A stretch of 64,000 nucleotides of DNA from positions 1-64,000 of the forward strand of contig NZ_NMQT01000046.1 of the NCBI RefSeq assembly GCF_002234405.1, read 5' to 3'. The notes below the pieces were generated by a model. That model was not told the DNA's origin. It was given only the letters and a program-made list of their open reading frames with translations, and did not search any database. This DNA is from Amycolatopsis thailandensis. GTDB lineage: Bacteria > Actinomycetota > Actinomycetes > Mycobacteriales > Pseudonocardiaceae. The position numbers and the translations under genes are program-made. Shown piece after piece: positions 43,506 through 54,876 of this stretch. The first letter of the stretch is position 1, and every line of letters begins with the position of its first letter.

Positions 43506-44474
43506 TCAGTTCGAGGTGGCGAGTTCGCGTTCCGGCGCTGTGGCCGAGGAGACGGGACCGCGATCGCGTGAGCCGCACCACAGCGCCGCCGTCGAAATGA
43601 TTACCAGCGCGGAACCGAGGACGTGGAACGAGACCAGCGCCTCCGGCACACCCAGGGCGTACTGCACCGAGCCCAGGACGCCCTGGGCGAGCGCGATGAC
43701 CCACACGATGGTGTACCGCTGCCACAGCTGCTTCGGCGTCTCGCCCCGCATCAGCTGGAGCCCGAAGACGGCCAGCACGATCAAATAGACCACCAGCAGA
43801 CCACCGTGGATCTGGGTGAGCGTCTCGATCGGAGCCTGGAACCGGTGGGTGCCGGGGTCGCCGCCGTGCGGTCCCGCGCCGGTCACGGTGGTCCCCGCCA
43901 CGAGGACGGCCCACATCGTCGCGGCGAGCACGATCAGCGTCTTGCGGCCCGCGTCCGGGATCAGCCAGCGGGCGGGCTCGTCACCCTCGTTGAAGGCGCG
44001 CAGCAGCAGGACCGCGAGCCAGACCAGGGGGGTGGAGGCCAGGAAGTGGAGCGCGACGGTCCACCATTCGAGTTTGGCGAGCACGGTGATCCCGCCGACG
44101 ACGGCCTGCAGCATCACGCCGGCGGGCATCGTCCAGGCCAGCTTCACCAGACGGCGGCGGCTCGGGTGCTCGATCTGCACGCGCCACGCGGTGATCACGC
44201 ACAGCGCGGCGACGGCGATGACGACGCCGGTCAGCATCCGGTTGCTGAACTCGATCCACTGGGTGAGCGCGTCGAACTCGGGGTGTGCCACCGGGACGAT
44301 GCTGCCCTCGACGCACTGCGGCCAGGTCGGGCAGCCGAGACCCGAGCCGGTGACGCGGACGACCGAGCCGGTGACGCCGATCCCCGCCTGGGCGATCACC
44401 GCCGCTATCGCGACCGCCCGCTGGACCGCGGACGAGGGATACGGCAGACGCGCTACAAGGCTCTGGAACGGCAC
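43506..44474 (-). CDS. ctaA: Heme A synthase
   Basis: A 322-residue COX15/CtaA-type membrane protein with eight predicted helices that oxidises heme O to heme A for cytochrome aa3 oxidase. GSGLGCPTWPQCVEGS carries the conserved Cys pair; the heme-ligand histidines lie in WIEFSNRMLTG-adjacent, LHFLAS, LTQIHGG and SFHVLG segments. GTG 44474 follows a TAGCAT box by 6 nt (leaderless). It corresponds to the ctaA-like gene near Rv1456c and works downstream of CtaB. Confidence 0.93.
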   Translation of the reverse strand: MPFQSLVARLPYPSSAVQRAVAIAAVIAQAGIGVTGSVVRVTGSGLGCPTWPQCVEGSIVPVAHPEFDALTQWIEFSNRMLTGVVIAVAALCVITAWRVQIEHPSRRRLVKLAWTMPAGVMLQAVVGGITVLAKLEWWTVALHFLASTPLVWLAVLLLRAFNEGDEPARWLIPDAGRKTLIVLAATMWAVLVAGTTVTGAGPHGGDPGTHRFQAPIETLTQIHGGLLVVYLIVLAVFGLQLMRGETPKQLWQRYTIVWVIALAQGVLGSVQYALGVPEALVSFHVLGSALVIISTAALWCGSRDRGPVSSATAPERELATSN

Positions 44475-44538
44475 CGCCCGATGCTAGAACGCCCTTCCTG
44501 AGAGCCTTCCACCGGCTACGCGGGCTGTGTCGCGGGCC

Positions 44539-45339
44539 TCAGGTGAGCTTGGTGGTCTTGCTCGCCAGCGCGCCCGCGACGACGCCCCAGCCGACGAGGA
44601 CCGCGAACGGGCCCCAGCCGAACGAACCGTCCAGCAGCACCGAACGCAGGCCTTCGGCGAGCGCGCCCGACGGCAGCAGCTCGACGACCGTCGCGAGCCC
44701 GGACGGCATCGTCGACGGCGCCAGCAGGATGCCGCCGGCGAGCAGCAGCACGAACCAGACGATGTTCGCCAGCGCCAGCACGGCCTCCGCGCGCAGTGCC
44801 CCGCCGAGCAGCAGGCCCAGCGCGCCGAACGCGAGCGTGCCGACGATCAGGAACGGGATGGCGCCGAGGATCCCGCCGAGCGAGGGCGACCAGCCCAGCA
44901 GCGCGGCCACGACGCCGAGGATCACCGCCTGCAACGCGACCACCACCAGCGCGGCGGCCACCCGGCCCGCGATGAGCAGCCAGCGGGGCAGCGCCGTGGC
45001 GGAAAGTCGTTTGAGGACGCCGTACCGGCGGTCGAAGCCCAGCGCGATGGCCTGCCCGGTGAACGCGGACGACATCACCGCCAGCGCCAGGATCCTCGGC
45101 GTGATCCAGTCCACTTTGGACGAATCGCCGAGTTGCGACGACGGCAGGATGTCCAGCAGCGACAAGCCGATCAGCAGCGCGAGCGGGATGAGCAGGGTCA
45201 GCAGGATCTGCTCGCCGTGGCGCAGGGTCAGGCTCGCCTCGACCTTCGCGTGCGTGCGCAGCATCTTGCCGAGCGAGCCGCGGCCGGGGGCCGGGGTGAA
45301 CGTGCCCGCGGTGAAGCGCGGTGTGGGCAGGGTCGTCAT
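44539..45339 (-). CDS. ABC-2 type transporter permease
   Basis: A 266-residue membrane protein with six hydrophobic helices (first near 47-65), and FDRRYGVLKRLSATALPRW between helices 2 and 3 as in ABC-2 export permeases. It pairs with the ATPase encoded just upstream (ATGA overlap). It matches the Rv1457c position in M. tuberculosis. The exported substrate is unknown; a link to envelope lipids or antibiotic efflux is speculation. Confidence 0.9.
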   Translation of the reverse strand: MTTLPTPRFTAGTFTPAPGRGSLGKMLRTHAKVEASLTLRHGEQILLTLLIPLALLIGLSLLDILPSSQLGDSSKVDWITPRILALAVMSSAFTGQAIALGFDRRYGVLKRLSATALPRWLLIAGRVAAALVVVALQAVILGVVAALLGWSPSLGGILGAIPFLIVGTLAFGALGLLLGGALRAEAVLALANIVWFVLLLAGGILLAPSTMPSGLATVVELLPSGALAEGLRSVLLDGSFGWGPFAVLVGWGVVAGALASKTTKLT

Positions 45340-46262
45340 GCGCGCAGTTCCCGTCCGGTCAGCTCCAGGAAGACCTCTTCCAGCGTGCGCCTGCCGACCT
45401 GTAGTTCCTCCGGCATGACGCCCTGCTGCGCGCACCACGCCGTCACCGTCGACACCACCTGGGGGTCGATCGCGCCCTCGACGAGATAGGTCCCCGGTGC
45501 CGACTCGTGCACGAGGTGGCCTTCTGGCAGCGCCGCGGTCAGCAGGCCGGTGTCGAGTTTGGTGCGGGCCTTGAAACGCAGTTGCGCGGCCTCGCCGGCT
45601 TCGACGGTCAGCGACCGCGGGGAGCCTTCGACGACGACCTTGCCGTGGTCCACGATCACCACGGTGTCGGCCAGCGTTTCGGCCTCTTCCATCAGATGCG
45701 TGGTGAGCAGCACGCTGACCCCGTCGGCGCGCAGCGCTTCGAGCAGGTCCCAGACCAGGCGGCGGGCCTGCGGGTCCATCCCCGCCGTCGGCTCGTCGAG
45801 GAAGAGCAACTCCGGCCTGCCGACGAGCGCGCAGGCGAGCGAGAGCCGCTGCTGCTGTCCGCCGGAAAGCCGTTTGAACGGCGTCTTGCGCGCTCCCGAA
45901 AGACCGAGGACGTCCAGCAGCCAGGCCGGGTCGAGCGGATTCGCCGCGCACGCGGCGACCAGTCCGAGCATCTCGTCGGCGCGGACGCCGGGATACGCGC
46001 CGCCGCCCTGGGGCATGACGCCGATCCGCGGCCGCAAAGCCGAGCCGTCGCGCGTCGGATCCATGCCCAGGACACGGACTTCGCCGCCGTCAGGCCGCAG
46101 GAAGCCTTCGCAGATCTCGACGGTGGTGGTCTTGCCGGCCCCGTTCGGGCCGAGCAGTGCGAGCAGGGTGCCGCGGTCCATCCGCAGATCGAGTCCATCG
46201 ACCGCGGTGGTGGATCCGTAGCGTTTCACCAGCCCGGTGATCTCGACGGCGGGGGCGTTCAC
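45336..46262 (-). CDS. ABC transporter ATP-binding protein
   Basis: A 308-residue ATPase. Walker A GPNGAGKT at about 38-45, the signature LSGGQQQRLSLA, Walker B LLFLDEPTAGMD and the H-loop LLTTHLMEEAE are intact. The C-terminal extension (GEAAQLRFKARTKLDTGLL...) is the DrrA-like regulatory tail seen in drug exporters. The GTG start is 19 bp after mptB; it overlaps the permease gene by 4 bp. The three genes are probably one operon. Confidence 0.92.
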   Translation of the reverse strand: MNAPAVEITGLVKRYGSTTAVDGLDLRMDRGTLLALLGPNGAGKTTTVEICEGFLRPDGGEVRVLGMDPTRDGSALRPRIGVMPQGGGAYPGVRADEMLGLVAACAANPLDPAWLLDVLGLSGARKTPFKRLSGGQQQRLSLACALVGRPELLFLDEPTAGMDPQARRLVWDLLEALRADGVSVLLTTHLMEEAETLADTVVIVDHGKVVVEGSPRSLTVEAGEAAQLRFKARTKLDTGLLTAALPEGHLVHESAPGTYLVEGAIDPQVVSTVTAWCAQQGVMPEELQVGRRTLEEVFLELTGRELRA

Positions 46263-46281
46263 GACAGGTCACGATACGGCC

Positions 46282-47943
46282 TCACGCCGGGAGCGAATGC
46301 TCCGGGACCGGCTTGGACAGCAGCAGTGGTGAGAGGCGGTGGACGACGAACAGCCCCAGAAGAGTGACGACCCCGGCGGCGGCCCACGCGAACGGCAGGA
46401 CGAAACCCCGGCCCTCGAAGGTGCTTCCCGTCGTCGGCAGCAGGAACGGCAGGACGGCGGTGACGATCGTCGCGGCGATGCGGAACCGCGAGGTCCCCGC
46501 CGCCGCGGCGAGCGGGATGATCGCCCACAACAGGTACCAGGGCTGCAGCGCCACGTGCAGCACCATCACCGCGCCCAGCGAGACACCGAGGCCGATGATC
46601 GGCCGGTAGCGCCATTTGAAGCTGTCCCACAGGAACTTGACCGTCACCGCGCCGGCGACGAGATAGCCGAGCGCGCCGAGGATCGGCACCATCGCGTTGG
46701 TGTGGTTGCCGAGGCCGAGCGCGATGCCGAGGACACCGCCGAGCGCCGCGAGTTCCGACGTCGGGGAGATCCACGAGCGGACCAGCCCCGGCGTCCCGAG
46801 CGCGCCGACCCAGCCGAAGCCGAGGCCGGTGCCGTAACAGACCGCCACCAGCACCACGCCGAACAGCAGTGCCATCGGTATCGCCGCGGTGAGCAGGTCC
46901 TTGATCCGGCCGTGCCAGCGTCTGGCCACCATCACCGTGAAGAACGGAAGCGCCAGGATCGCGTTCAGTTTCACCGCGACGCCGAGGGTGATGAGCGTGA
47001 CCCCGAGCCCGATGTACAGCAGTTCGCCCTTGGCCAGCGGGGGAGGCTCGTCGTTCTTGAACCGCACCGGCATCCGCTGGAGGCCGACCTCCAGCCCGGC
47101 CACCATGAGCCCGATGGCCAGCGCGTCGTTGTGGGCGCCCGCGACGAAGTGGAAGATCAGCAGCGGGTTCGCCGCGCCGAGCCACAGCGCGGTGGCCGGT
47201 TGCACGCCGAACCGCTTGGCCAGCCGGGGCAGCGCCCAGATGATCAGGATGACGCCGATCAGCGCGAGCCCGCGTTGCAGCAGCACGCCGGTGACGATGT
47301 TCCCGCTGCTCAGCGGGGCGAGCCAGCCGCCGAGACGCAGCAGCAGCGGGCCGTAGGGCGCCGGGGTCTCGCGCCACATGTTGGAGACGCCCGAGGTCAG
47401 CGGGTCGGAGACGCCGAGCGCCTCGGCCGGGCCGAGGGAGTACGGGTCCATCCCGCGGGCCACGATCTCGCTCTGCGCGAGATAGCTGTAGACGTCGCGG
47501 GAGAACAGCGGCGGGATGAACAGCAGCGGCGCGCACCAGAGCGCGATGGTGCGGGCGAGCTGGCCCTGGGTGGCGAGGCGGCGGCGCGCGGGCTGCGCGA
47601 ACCGGCCGAGCAGCAGCCAGCTGAGCACGATGATCGCCATCCCCGCCAGGCCCATCGCGAGCGAGACCATGGGGATGCGGGTGAACAGCCGCAGGACCGG
47701 GATCTCCTGCACCGGGTTGATCACCGGCGCGGCGCCCGCGCCGAGCGAGCCGAGGGCGAGGAACAGCGAACCGACCGCGCCGAACCGGCGGACGACGTTC
47801 AGCCCGCGCAGTTCCTTGTCGTCGAGCGGCTCCGGTTCGCGGGGGTGGCCGGGGGAGAGCGTCGCCACCGATCCCGCGGCCGGGTACTTCTCCGGGCCTG
47901 CTTCGTCCGTGTCCCGCCCTGCCGGGTGATCGCCCACTGCCAC
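46282..47943 (-). CDS. mptB: Polyprenol-phosphomannose-dependent alpha-1,6-mannosyltransferase
   Basis: A 553-residue GT-C membrane glycosyltransferase with about 13 hydrophobic helices and the acidic catalytic motif FSRDVYSYLAQSE in the first extracellular loop. By family and by position (beside the ABC pair and sufR, as Rv1459c) it is MptB, which extends the alpha-1,6-mannan core of lipomannan. The start is GTG 47943, 6 nt after a TACCCT box (leaderless); GTG 47937 is possible. Confidence 0.88.
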   Translation of the reverse strand: MAVGDHPAGRDTDEAGPEKYPAAGSVATLSPGHPREPEPLDDKELRGLNVVRRFGAVGSLFLALGSLGAGAAPVINPVQEIPVLRLFTRIPMVSLAMGLAGMAIIVLSWLLLGRFAQPARRRLATQGQLARTIALWCAPLLFIPPLFSRDVYSYLAQSEIVARGMDPYSLGPAEALGVSDPLTSGVSNMWRETPAPYGPLLLRLGGWLAPLSSGNIVTGVLLQRGLALIGVILIIWALPRLAKRFGVQPATALWLGAANPLLIFHFVAGAHNDALAIGLMVAGLEVGLQRMPVRFKNDEPPPLAKGELLYIGLGVTLITLGVAVKLNAILALPFFTVMVARRWHGRIKDLLTAAIPMALLFGVVLVAVCYGTGLGFGWVGALGTPGLVRSWISPTSELAALGGVLGIALGLGNHTNAMVPILGALGYLVAGAVTVKFLWDSFKWRYRPIIGLGVSLGAVMVLHVALQPWYLLWAIIPLAAAAGTSRFRIAATIVTAVLPFLLPTTGSTFEGRGFVLPFAWAAAGVVTLLGLFVVHRLSPLLLSKPVPEHSLPA

Positions 47944-47999
47944 GCACGAAGGGTAGCGACCGGAGGGAACAGACCGAGCGGGTACGTGGTTACCGAGGG

Positions 48000-48076
48000 C
48001 TGAAGGGGCCCTTCGCCGCGTGCGATGCGGTGAAGGACGCTTTCGTCTCATCGCATGCGGCGAAAGCGTCCTTCAG
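48000..48076. repeat. Tripartite palindrome, CTGAAGG family, between divergent genes
   Basis: A 15-bp perfect hairpin (48031-48045 and 48061-48075) is preceded by a diverged copy of its left half (48000-48015). It shares the layout of 19741-19817 and 63174-63249. It stands between the divergent mptB and sufR starts, so it cannot be a terminator for either. Confidence 0.85.
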
Positions 48077-48151
48077 CCCCCGGAGTGGCCTGAGAGTGAC
48101 CCACGCCACTCCGTGAGGCACCCCTCTTTGCCGTCTCCCCGGAAATACGTC

Positions 48152-48166
48152 ACACTTGTGTTGTGA
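48152..48166 (+). promoter_or_regulatory. SufR operator overlapping the sufR start
   Basis: ACACT-TGTGT-TGTGA (48152-48166) matches the ACACT-N5-TGTGA site reported for M. tuberculosis SufR. It overlaps GTG 48163, so bound SufR would block initiation of the whole suf operon. Consensus quoted from memory of the literature. Confidence 0.8.
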
Positions 48167-48963
48167 AAAAGACGGGGACGCAGGACGAGGCCGGTGGCGA
48201 CATGCCCCGCGCCGAGGTCCAGCCTGTCCCCGCGCAGGTCGGTCCCGAGGGGCGGACCAGGCACGAAGTGGCCCGCTTGCTGCTGGAACAGGGGCCGATG
48301 ACCGCCGTCGAGGTGGCCGATCAGCTGGGCATCAGCGCGGCCGCCGTCCGCCGTCATCTCGACGCGCTGCTCGCCGACGGCGAAGCCGAAACCCGGGACG
48401 CGCCTCGCCGCGGCCCCCGCGGCCGAGGACGTCCCGCCAAGAACTTCCTGCTCACCGAAGCCGGCCGCGCCCGGTTCGGGCACGCCTACGACGACCTCGC
48501 GTCCTCGGCCATCCGGTTCCTCTCCGAACACGCCGGGGAAGACGCCGTGAAGGCCTTCGCGGAGGCCCGTGTCGCTTCGCTGGTCGGCCCGCACCAGGAC
48601 GCGATCACCAAGCACACCGACCCTGCCACCCGCGCCGAGGCCCTCGCTGCGGCGCTGACCAGGGAGGGTTACGCTGCGTCGACCCGTCAGGTCGGTGTCG
48701 GCGAACAGCTCTGCCAGCACCATTGCCCGGTCGCCCACGTCGCCGCCGAGTTCCCTCAGTTGTGTGAAGCCGAGACAGAGGCTTTCGCGGAACTTCTGGG
48801 TACTCACGTGCAACGACTGGCGACCATCGCACGCGGTGACAACGTGTGCACCACCCACGTACCCGTCGTTTCGGCGGGTCACCCGGCCACACCCGCGCCG
48901 GGAAGCACGGCGCCCTCCCCAGGGCGCACAGCACGGATCCCGAATGGAGGGAAACCCGCATGA
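48163..48963 (+). CDS. sufR: Fe-S cluster-sensing repressor SufR
   Basis: A 266-residue regulator. The N-terminal winged helix ([24 protein letters not shown], about 46-69; basic wing [14 protein letters not shown]) is ArsR/DeoR-like. Cys184, Cys188 and Cys201 ([10 protein letters not shown]...LC) are the likely cluster ligands, with Cys229 further on. It represses the suf operon when carrying a cluster and releases it under iron or oxidative stress. The C-terminal ~35 residues are Pro/Ala-rich. The stop overlaps sufB by ATGA. Confidence 0.94.
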   Translation: MKKTGTQDEAGGDMPRAEVQPVPAQVGPEGRTRHEVARLLLEQGPMTAVEVADQLGISAAAVRRHLDALLADGEAETRDAPRRGPRGRGRPAKNFLLTEAGRARFGHAYDDLASSAIRFLSEHAGEDAVKAFAEARVASLVGPHQDAITKHTDPATRAEALAAALTREGYAASTRQVGVGEQLCQHHCPVAHVAAEFPQLCEAETEAFAELLGTHVQRLATIARGDNVCTTHVPVVSAGHPATPAPGSTAPSPGRTARIPNGGKPA

Positions 48964-50408
48964 CTGCCGCTGCCGAGCAGCGCACTCCCACCACCGCGCC
49001 CATGAGCCAGGAAGAGACCATCGAGTCCCTTGGCAAGTACGCGTTCGGCTGGGCGGACTCCGACGAGGCGGGCGCCAGCGCCCGCCGAGGACTGAACGAG
49101 GACGTCGTCACCGACATCTCCTCGAAGAAGTCGGAGCCGGAGTGGATGCGCGAAGCGCGACTGAAGGCGCTCAAGCTCTTCGATCTGAAGCCCATGCCCA
49201 ACTGGGGTGCGGACCTCTCCGGGATCGACTTCGACAACATCAAGTACTTCGTGCGGTCCAGTGAGAAGCAGGCCACTTCCTGGGAAGACCTGCCCGAGGA
49301 CATCAAGAACACGTACGACAAGCTCGGCATCCCCGAGGCGGAGAAGCAGCGCCTCGTCGCCGGTGTCGCCGCGCAGTACGAGTCCGAGGTCGTCTACCAC
49401 TCGATCCGTGAGGATCTGGAGGCGCAGGGCGTCCTGTTCCTGGACACCGACACCGCGCTCAAGGAGCACCCGGAGATCTTCAAGGAGTACTTCGGCTCCG
49501 TGATCCCGGCCGGGGACAACAAGTTCTCCGCGCTGAACACCGCGGTGTGGTCCGGCGGCTCGTTCATCTACGTCCCCAAGGGCGTCAAGGTGGACATCCC
49601 GCTGCAGGCCTACTTCCGGATCAACACCGAGAACATGGGTCAGTTCGAGCGGACCCTGATCATCGTCGACGAAGACGCCTACGTGCACTACGTCGAGGGT
49701 TGCACCGCGCCGATCTACCAGTCCGACTCGCTGCACTCGGCGGTCGTGGAGATCATCGTGAAGAAGGGCGCCCGCTGCCGGTACACGACCATCCAGAACT
49801 GGTCGAACAACGTCTACAACCTGGTCACCAAGCGCGCCAAGTGCGAAGAGGGCGCGACCATGGAGTGGATCGACGGCAACATCGGTTCCAAGGTCACGAT
49901 GAAGTACCCGTCCGTGTTCCTCATGGGCGAGCACGCCAAGGGCGAGGTCCTCTCGGTCGCGTTCGCGGGCGAGGGCCAGCACCAGGACGCCGGCGCGAAG
50001 ATGGAGCACCTGGCGCCGCACACCTCCTCGACCATCGTGTCGAAGTCGGTGGCGCGCGGCGGTGGCCGCACCTCCTACCGCGGCCTGGTCAAGGTCGCGA
50101 AGCGGGCGCACCACTCACGGTCCAGCGTGGTCTGTGACGCGCTGCTGGTCGACACGATCTCGCGGTCGGACACGTACCCGTACGTCGACATCCGCAACGA
50201 CGAGGTGTCGATGGGCCACGAGGCGACCGTCTCGAAGGTCAGCGAAGACCAGATGTTCTACCTCATGTCGCGCGGTCTCGACGAGGCCGAGGCCATGGCG
50301 ATGATCGTGCGCGGGTTCGTCGAGCCCATCGCGCGTGAGCTGCCGATGGAGTACGCGCTCGAGCTGAACCGCCTGATCGAGCTTCAGATGGAAGGGTCCG
50401 TCGGCTAG
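48960..50408 (+). CDS. sufB: Fe-S cluster assembly scaffold SufB
   Basis: A 482-residue Suf[21 protein letters not shown] and [13 protein letters not shown] are typical, and the conserved Cys-rich [16 protein letters not shown] and [11 protein letters not shown] regions are intact. It builds nascent clusters as part of SufBC2D. No intein is present, in contrast to M. tuberculosis sufB (Rv1461). ATG 48960 follows GGAGGG and overlaps the sufR stop. Confidence 0.96.
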   Translation: MTAAAEQRTPTTAPMSQEETIESLGKYAFGWADSDEAGASARRGLNEDVVTDISSKKSEPEWMREARLKALKLFDLKPMPNWGADLSGIDFDNIKYFVRSSEKQATSWEDLPEDIKNTYDKLGIPEAEKQRLVAGVAAQYESEVVYHSIREDLEAQGVLFLDTDTALKEHPEIFKEYFGSVIPAGDNKFSALNTAVWSGGSFIYVPKGVKVDIPLQAYFRINTENMGQFERTLIIVDEDAYVHYVEGCTAPIYQSDSLHSAVVEIIVKKGARCRYTTIQNWSNNVYNLVTKRAKCEEGATMEWIDGNIGSKVTMKYPSVFLMGEHAKGEVLSVAFAGEGQHQDAGAKMEHLAPHTSSTIVSKSVARGGGRTSYRGLVKVAKRAHHSRSSVVCDALLVDTISRSDTYPYVDIRNDEVSMGHEATVSKVSEDQMFYLMSRGLDEAEAMAMIVRGFVEPIARELPMEYALELNRLIELQMEGSVG

Positions 50409-50410
50409 TC

Positions 50411-51583
50411 ATGTCGGTTACCGAGAACAACGTTTCCGAAGCGATGCGCGAAGGGGTGGTCATCCCGGCCACCTCTCGCGCGGAGCGCTTCACCTCGCAC
50501 GACGTCGAGGCCTTCGAGGTCCCCGGCGGTCGCGAGGAGAACTGGCGTTTCACGCCGATGAAGCGGCTGCGCGGCCTGCACGACGGGTCCGCCACCGCTT
50601 CGGGTTCGGCCACCGTGGACGCCGACGCCGCCCCTGAACTGAAGATCGAGAAGGTCGGCCGGGACGACGAGCGCCTCGGCGTCGCGGGTGTCCCGAGCGA
50701 CCGGATCGCCGCGCAGGCCTACTCCTCGTTCACCGAGGCCACCGTCATCACGGTGCCCAAGGAGACGAAGACGTCGAAGCCGTCGACGGTGAAGATCACC
50801 GGCCCCGGCGAGGGCGAGGTCGCCTACGGGCACGTGCAGGTCCGCGCCGAGCAGTTCTCCGAGGCCGTCATCGTCCTCGATCACGTCGGCTCCGGCACCT
50901 ACGCCGACAACGTCGAGTTCGTCATCGGCGATTCGGCGAACGTGACCGTGGTCAGCGTCCAGGACTGGGCCGACGACGCGGTGCACGTCTCCGAGCAGCA
51001 CCTCAAGCTCGGCCGCGACGCCACGCTCAAGCACATCGTGATCACGCTGGGCGGTGACCTGGTCCGCGTCTCGCCGACGGCGACCTTCGCCGACAAGGGC
51101 GGCGACGTCGAAATGCTCGGCCTGTACTTCGCGGACGAAGGGCAGCACCAGGAGCACCGGCTCTTCGTCGACCACGCGGTGCCGAACTGCAAGTCGCGGG
51201 TGATGTACAAGGGCGCGTTGCAGGGCGACGGCGCGCACACCGTGTGGGTCGGCGACGTGCTGATCCGCGCGGCCGCCGAAGCGACCGACACCTACGAGCT
51301 CAACCGCAACCTGGTGCTGACGCCGGGCGCGCGGGCGGACTCGATCCCGAACCTGGAGATCGAGACCGGCGAGATCGAAGGCGCCGGCCACGCGAGCGCG
51401 ACGGGAAGGTTCGACGACGAGCAGTTGTTCTACCTCCAGTCGCGCGGAATCGGCGAAGACGCCGCGCGCCGGTTGGTCGTGCGCGGGTTCTTCCACGAGA
51501 TCCTGGTCAAGATCGGCGTTCCCGAGGTGCGCGAGCGTCTCGAAGCCGCGATCGAAGCCGAGCTCGAAGCCGTGGGCGTCTAA
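50411..51583 (+). CDS. sufD: Fe-S cluster assembly protein SufD
   Basis: A 390-residue beta-helix paralogue of SufB and part of the SufBC2D complex. [19 protein letters not shown] at the N-terminus and the conserved C-terminal [20 protein letters not shown] with [20 protein letters not shown] are present. It starts 2 bp after sufB. Confidence 0.95.
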   Translation: MSVTENNVSEAMREGVVIPATSRAERFTSHDVEAFEVPGGREENWRFTPMKRLRGLHDGSATASGSATVDADAAPELKIEKVGRDDERLGVAGVPSDRIAAQAYSSFTEATVITVPKETKTSKPSTVKITGPGEGEVAYGHVQVRAEQFSEAVIVLDHVGSGTYADNVEFVIGDSANVTVVSVQDWADDAVHVSEQHLKLGRDATLKHIVITLGGDLVRVSPTATFADKGGDVEMLGLYFADEGQHQEHRLFVDHAVPNCKSRVMYKGALQGDGAHTVWVGDVLIRAAAEATDTYELNRNLVLTPGARADSIPNLEIETGEIEGAGHASATGRFDDEQLFYLQSRGIGEDAARRLVVRGFFHEILVKIGVPEVRERLEAAIEAELEAVGV

Positions 51584-51618
51584 GCCCTCGTCCGTCCACA
51601 TCAGACTTTAGGAAAGAA

Positions 51619-52389
51619 ATGCCTACGCTGGAAATCAAGGATCTGCACGCCTCGGTCACGACCGAGGAGGGCCCCAAGGAGATCCTCAAGGGCGTCAACC
51701 TGACCATCAAGTCGGGCGAGACCCACGCGATCATGGGCCCCAACGGTTCGGGCAAGTCCACGCTGTCGTACGCCATCGCCGGCCACCCCAAGTACGAAGT
51801 CACCTCCGGGCAGGTCCTGCTCGACGGTGAGGACGTGCTGGAGATGAGCGTCGACGAGCGCGCCCGCGCGGGCCTGTTCCTCGCCATGCAGTACCCGGTC
51901 GAGGTGCCGGGCGTGTCCATGTCCAACTTCCTCCGCACCGCGGCCACCGCGGTCCGTGGCGAGGCCCCCAAGCTGCGCCACTGGGTCAAGGAGGTCAAGG
52001 AGGAGATGGGCAAGCTGGAGATCTCGTCCGAGTTCGCCGAGCGTTCGGTGAACGAGGGCTTCTCCGGCGGCGAGAAGAAGCGCCACGAGATCCTGCAGCT
52101 GGCGCTGCTCAAGCCGAAGATCGCCATCCTCGACGAGACCGACTCCGGCCTCGACGTCGACGCGCTGCGCGTCGTGTCCGAGGGCGTCAACGAGTTCAAG
52201 GCCAACAACGACGCGGGCGTCATGCTGATCACGCACTACACGCGGATCCTGCGGCACATCACGCCCGACTTCGTGCACGTGTTCGCCGGCGGCAAGATCG
52301 TCGAGTCCGGCGGCCGTGAACTCGCGGACGAGCTCGAGGAGAACGGGTACGTCAAGTACACCGGCTCCGCCGAGACCGCCGCTGTCTGA
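51619..52389 (+). CDS. sufC: Fe-S cluster assembly ATPase SufC
   Basis: A 256-residue ABC-type ATPase that drives SufBC2D. Walker [10 protein letters not shown] at about 37-45, the SufC-type signature [11 protein letters not shown], Walker [12 protein letters not shown] and HYTRIL are intact. ATG 51619 follows TTTAGGAAAG. It lies 35 bp after sufD and 39 bp before sufS. Confidence 0.97.
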   Translation: MPTLEIKDLHASVTTEEGPKEILKGVNLTIKSGETHAIMGPNGSGKSTLSYAIAGHPKYEVTSGQVLLDGEDVLEMSVDERARAGLFLAMQYPVEVPGVSMSNFLRTAATAVRGEAPKLRHWVKEVKEEMGKLEISSEFAERSVNEGFSGGEKKRHEILQLALLKPKIAILDETDSGLDVDALRVVSEGVNEFKANNDAGVMLITHYTRILRHITPDFVHVFAGGKIVESGGRELADELEENGYVKYTGSAETAAV

Positions 52390-53714
<1,325 letters not shown>

Positions 53715-53715
<1 letters not shown>

Positions 53716-54164
53716 TGAACCTGGAGAGCATGTACCAGGAGATCATCCTGGACCACTACAAGAACCCGCACGGCCGCGGCCTGCGCGAGCCGTTCGACGG
53801 TGAGTCGTTCCAGGTCAACCCGACCTGCGGCGACGAGGTGACACTGCGGGTGAAGGTCGACGACGGGAAGGTCGCCGACGTCTCCTACGACGGTCAGGGC
53901 TGCTCGATCAGCCAGGCCTCCACGTCGGTCTTGACGGATCTCGTCGTCGGGCACACCGTGGAGGAGGCGTTCACCACCATGGACGCCTTCGTCGAGCTGA
54001 TGCAGGGCAAGGGCCAGATCGAACCCGACGAGGACGTGCTGGAGGACGGCATCGCCTTCGCCGGCGTGGCCAAGTACCCGGCCCGCGTCAAATGCGCCCT
54101 GCTCGGATGGATGGCGTTCAAGGACGCCGTCGCCCGCACGACCAACGGAGTTGAGACGGCATGA
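53715..54164 (+). CDS. sufU: Zinc-dependent sulfurtransferase SufU
   Basis: A 149-residue SufU. The zinc ligands are visible as Cys38 and Asp40 (NPTCGDEV), Cys63 (GCSIS) and Cys127 (VKCALLGW). In Gram-positive bacteria SufU accepts sulfur from SufS by ligand exchange. It overlaps sufS by 1 bp and the next gene by ATGA. Confidence 0.95.
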
Positions 54165-54568
54165 CCGAACAGCAGACCGAAACCCGCGAGGGGCGCACGG
54201 CCGCCGACCTCGACGCCGAGACCGCCGCCGCCCCGGACACCGCCGACGTGGCGAAGGTCGAGGACGTCGAAGAGGCGATGCGCGACGTCGTCGACCCCGA
54301 ACTCGGCATCAACGTCGTCGACCTCGGGCTCGTCTACGGCATCCACGTCGAGCCGGACAACACGGCCACCATCGACATGACCCTGACGTCCGCGGCCTGC
54401 CCGCTCACCGACGTCATCGAGGACCAGACCGGTGCCGCGCTCGTCGGCGGGGGAACGGGACTGGTCAAGGACTTCCGGATCAACTGGGTCTGGATGCCGC
54501 CGTGGGGCCCGGAGAAGATCACCGAGGACGGCCGCGAACAGCTGCGCGCCCTCGGCTTCACCGTCTGA
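54161..54568 (+). CDS. sufT: MIP18/PaaD-like metal-sulfur cluster assembly factor
   Basis: A 135-residue protein. After an acidic N-terminal tail (~40 residues), the MIP18 domain shows VVDPELGINVVDLGLVYGI and MTLTSAACPLTDVIEDQT with the conserved Cys, then RINWVWMPPWGPEKIT. It corresponds to Rv1466 and acts late in Fe-S maturation. It is the last gene of the suf operon, overlapping sufU by 4 bp. The symbol follows common usage. Confidence 0.9.
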   Translation: MTEQQTETREGRTAADLDAETAAAPDTADVAKVEDVEEAMRDVVDPELGINVVDLGLVYGIHVEPDNTATIDMTLTSAACPLTDVIEDQTGAALVGGGTGLVKDFRINWVWMPPWGPEKITEDGREQLRALGFTV

Positions 54569-54590
54569 TCCCAGCTTTTGCGCTCACGCG

Positions 54591-54645
54591 CGCCATGAAC
54601 GGTCCTTTCCTTGCGAATTTCGCAAGGAAAGGACCGTTCATGGCG
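54591..54645. repeat. 55-bp perfect palindrome after the suf operon
   Basis: 27-bp perfect arms (54591-54617 and 54619-54645) around one base. Its position 22 bp beyond the last suf gene fits a terminator, but no T-run follows. The stem contains ATGAACGGTCCTTTCCTTGCG, a variant theme not seen elsewhere in the window; its arm reads AAGGAAAGGACCGTTCAT on the other side. Confidence 0.88.
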
Positions 54646-54660
54646 TTCGGGAGGGTGGCG

Positions 54661-54719
54661 AAGTACGTGAAGGCCCCCTTCACGTACTTAGGCGCAAGCA
54701 AGGGGGCCTTCATGTACTT
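54661..54719. repeat. Dispersed palindrome, AAGGCCCCCTT type
   Basis: 20-bp arms (54661-54680 and 54700-54719) with one G-T wobble and a 19-nt loop that partly repeats the arm (CACGTACTTA). The AAGGCCCCCTT core is shared with 26641-26681. Confidence 0.82.
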
Positions 54720-54758
54720 GAGCACTACCGTCGGCAGTCGTTGCGGTGGCCGCGACGA

Positions 54759-54815
54759 AGTCCGTGAAGGGCTCCTTGCCTACCCTGAAGGTAGTGAAGG
54801 AGGCCTTCACGGACT
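54759..54815. repeat. Degenerate palindrome, GTCCGTGAAGG family
   Basis: 26-bp arms (54759-54784 and 54790-54815) with three mismatches and a 5-nt loop. The outer AGTCCGTGAAGG arm matches 39533-39589, so this looks like a decaying copy. Confidence 0.82.
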
Positions 54816-54876
54816 CCAGCCGAGCCCCGCACCCCTCGGTCATCTCGCATTTGGTCCACTGAATGCGAATTGCGGC

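Noticed and set aside
46339-48003. A 554-codon + strand frame over mptB
   Set aside because: Gln/Arg/Asp-rich shadow of a membrane protein; no recognised domain.
48960-50408. Intein in sufB as in M. tuberculosis
   Set aside because: The reading frame is of normal SufB length (482 residues) with no inserted splicing blocks.
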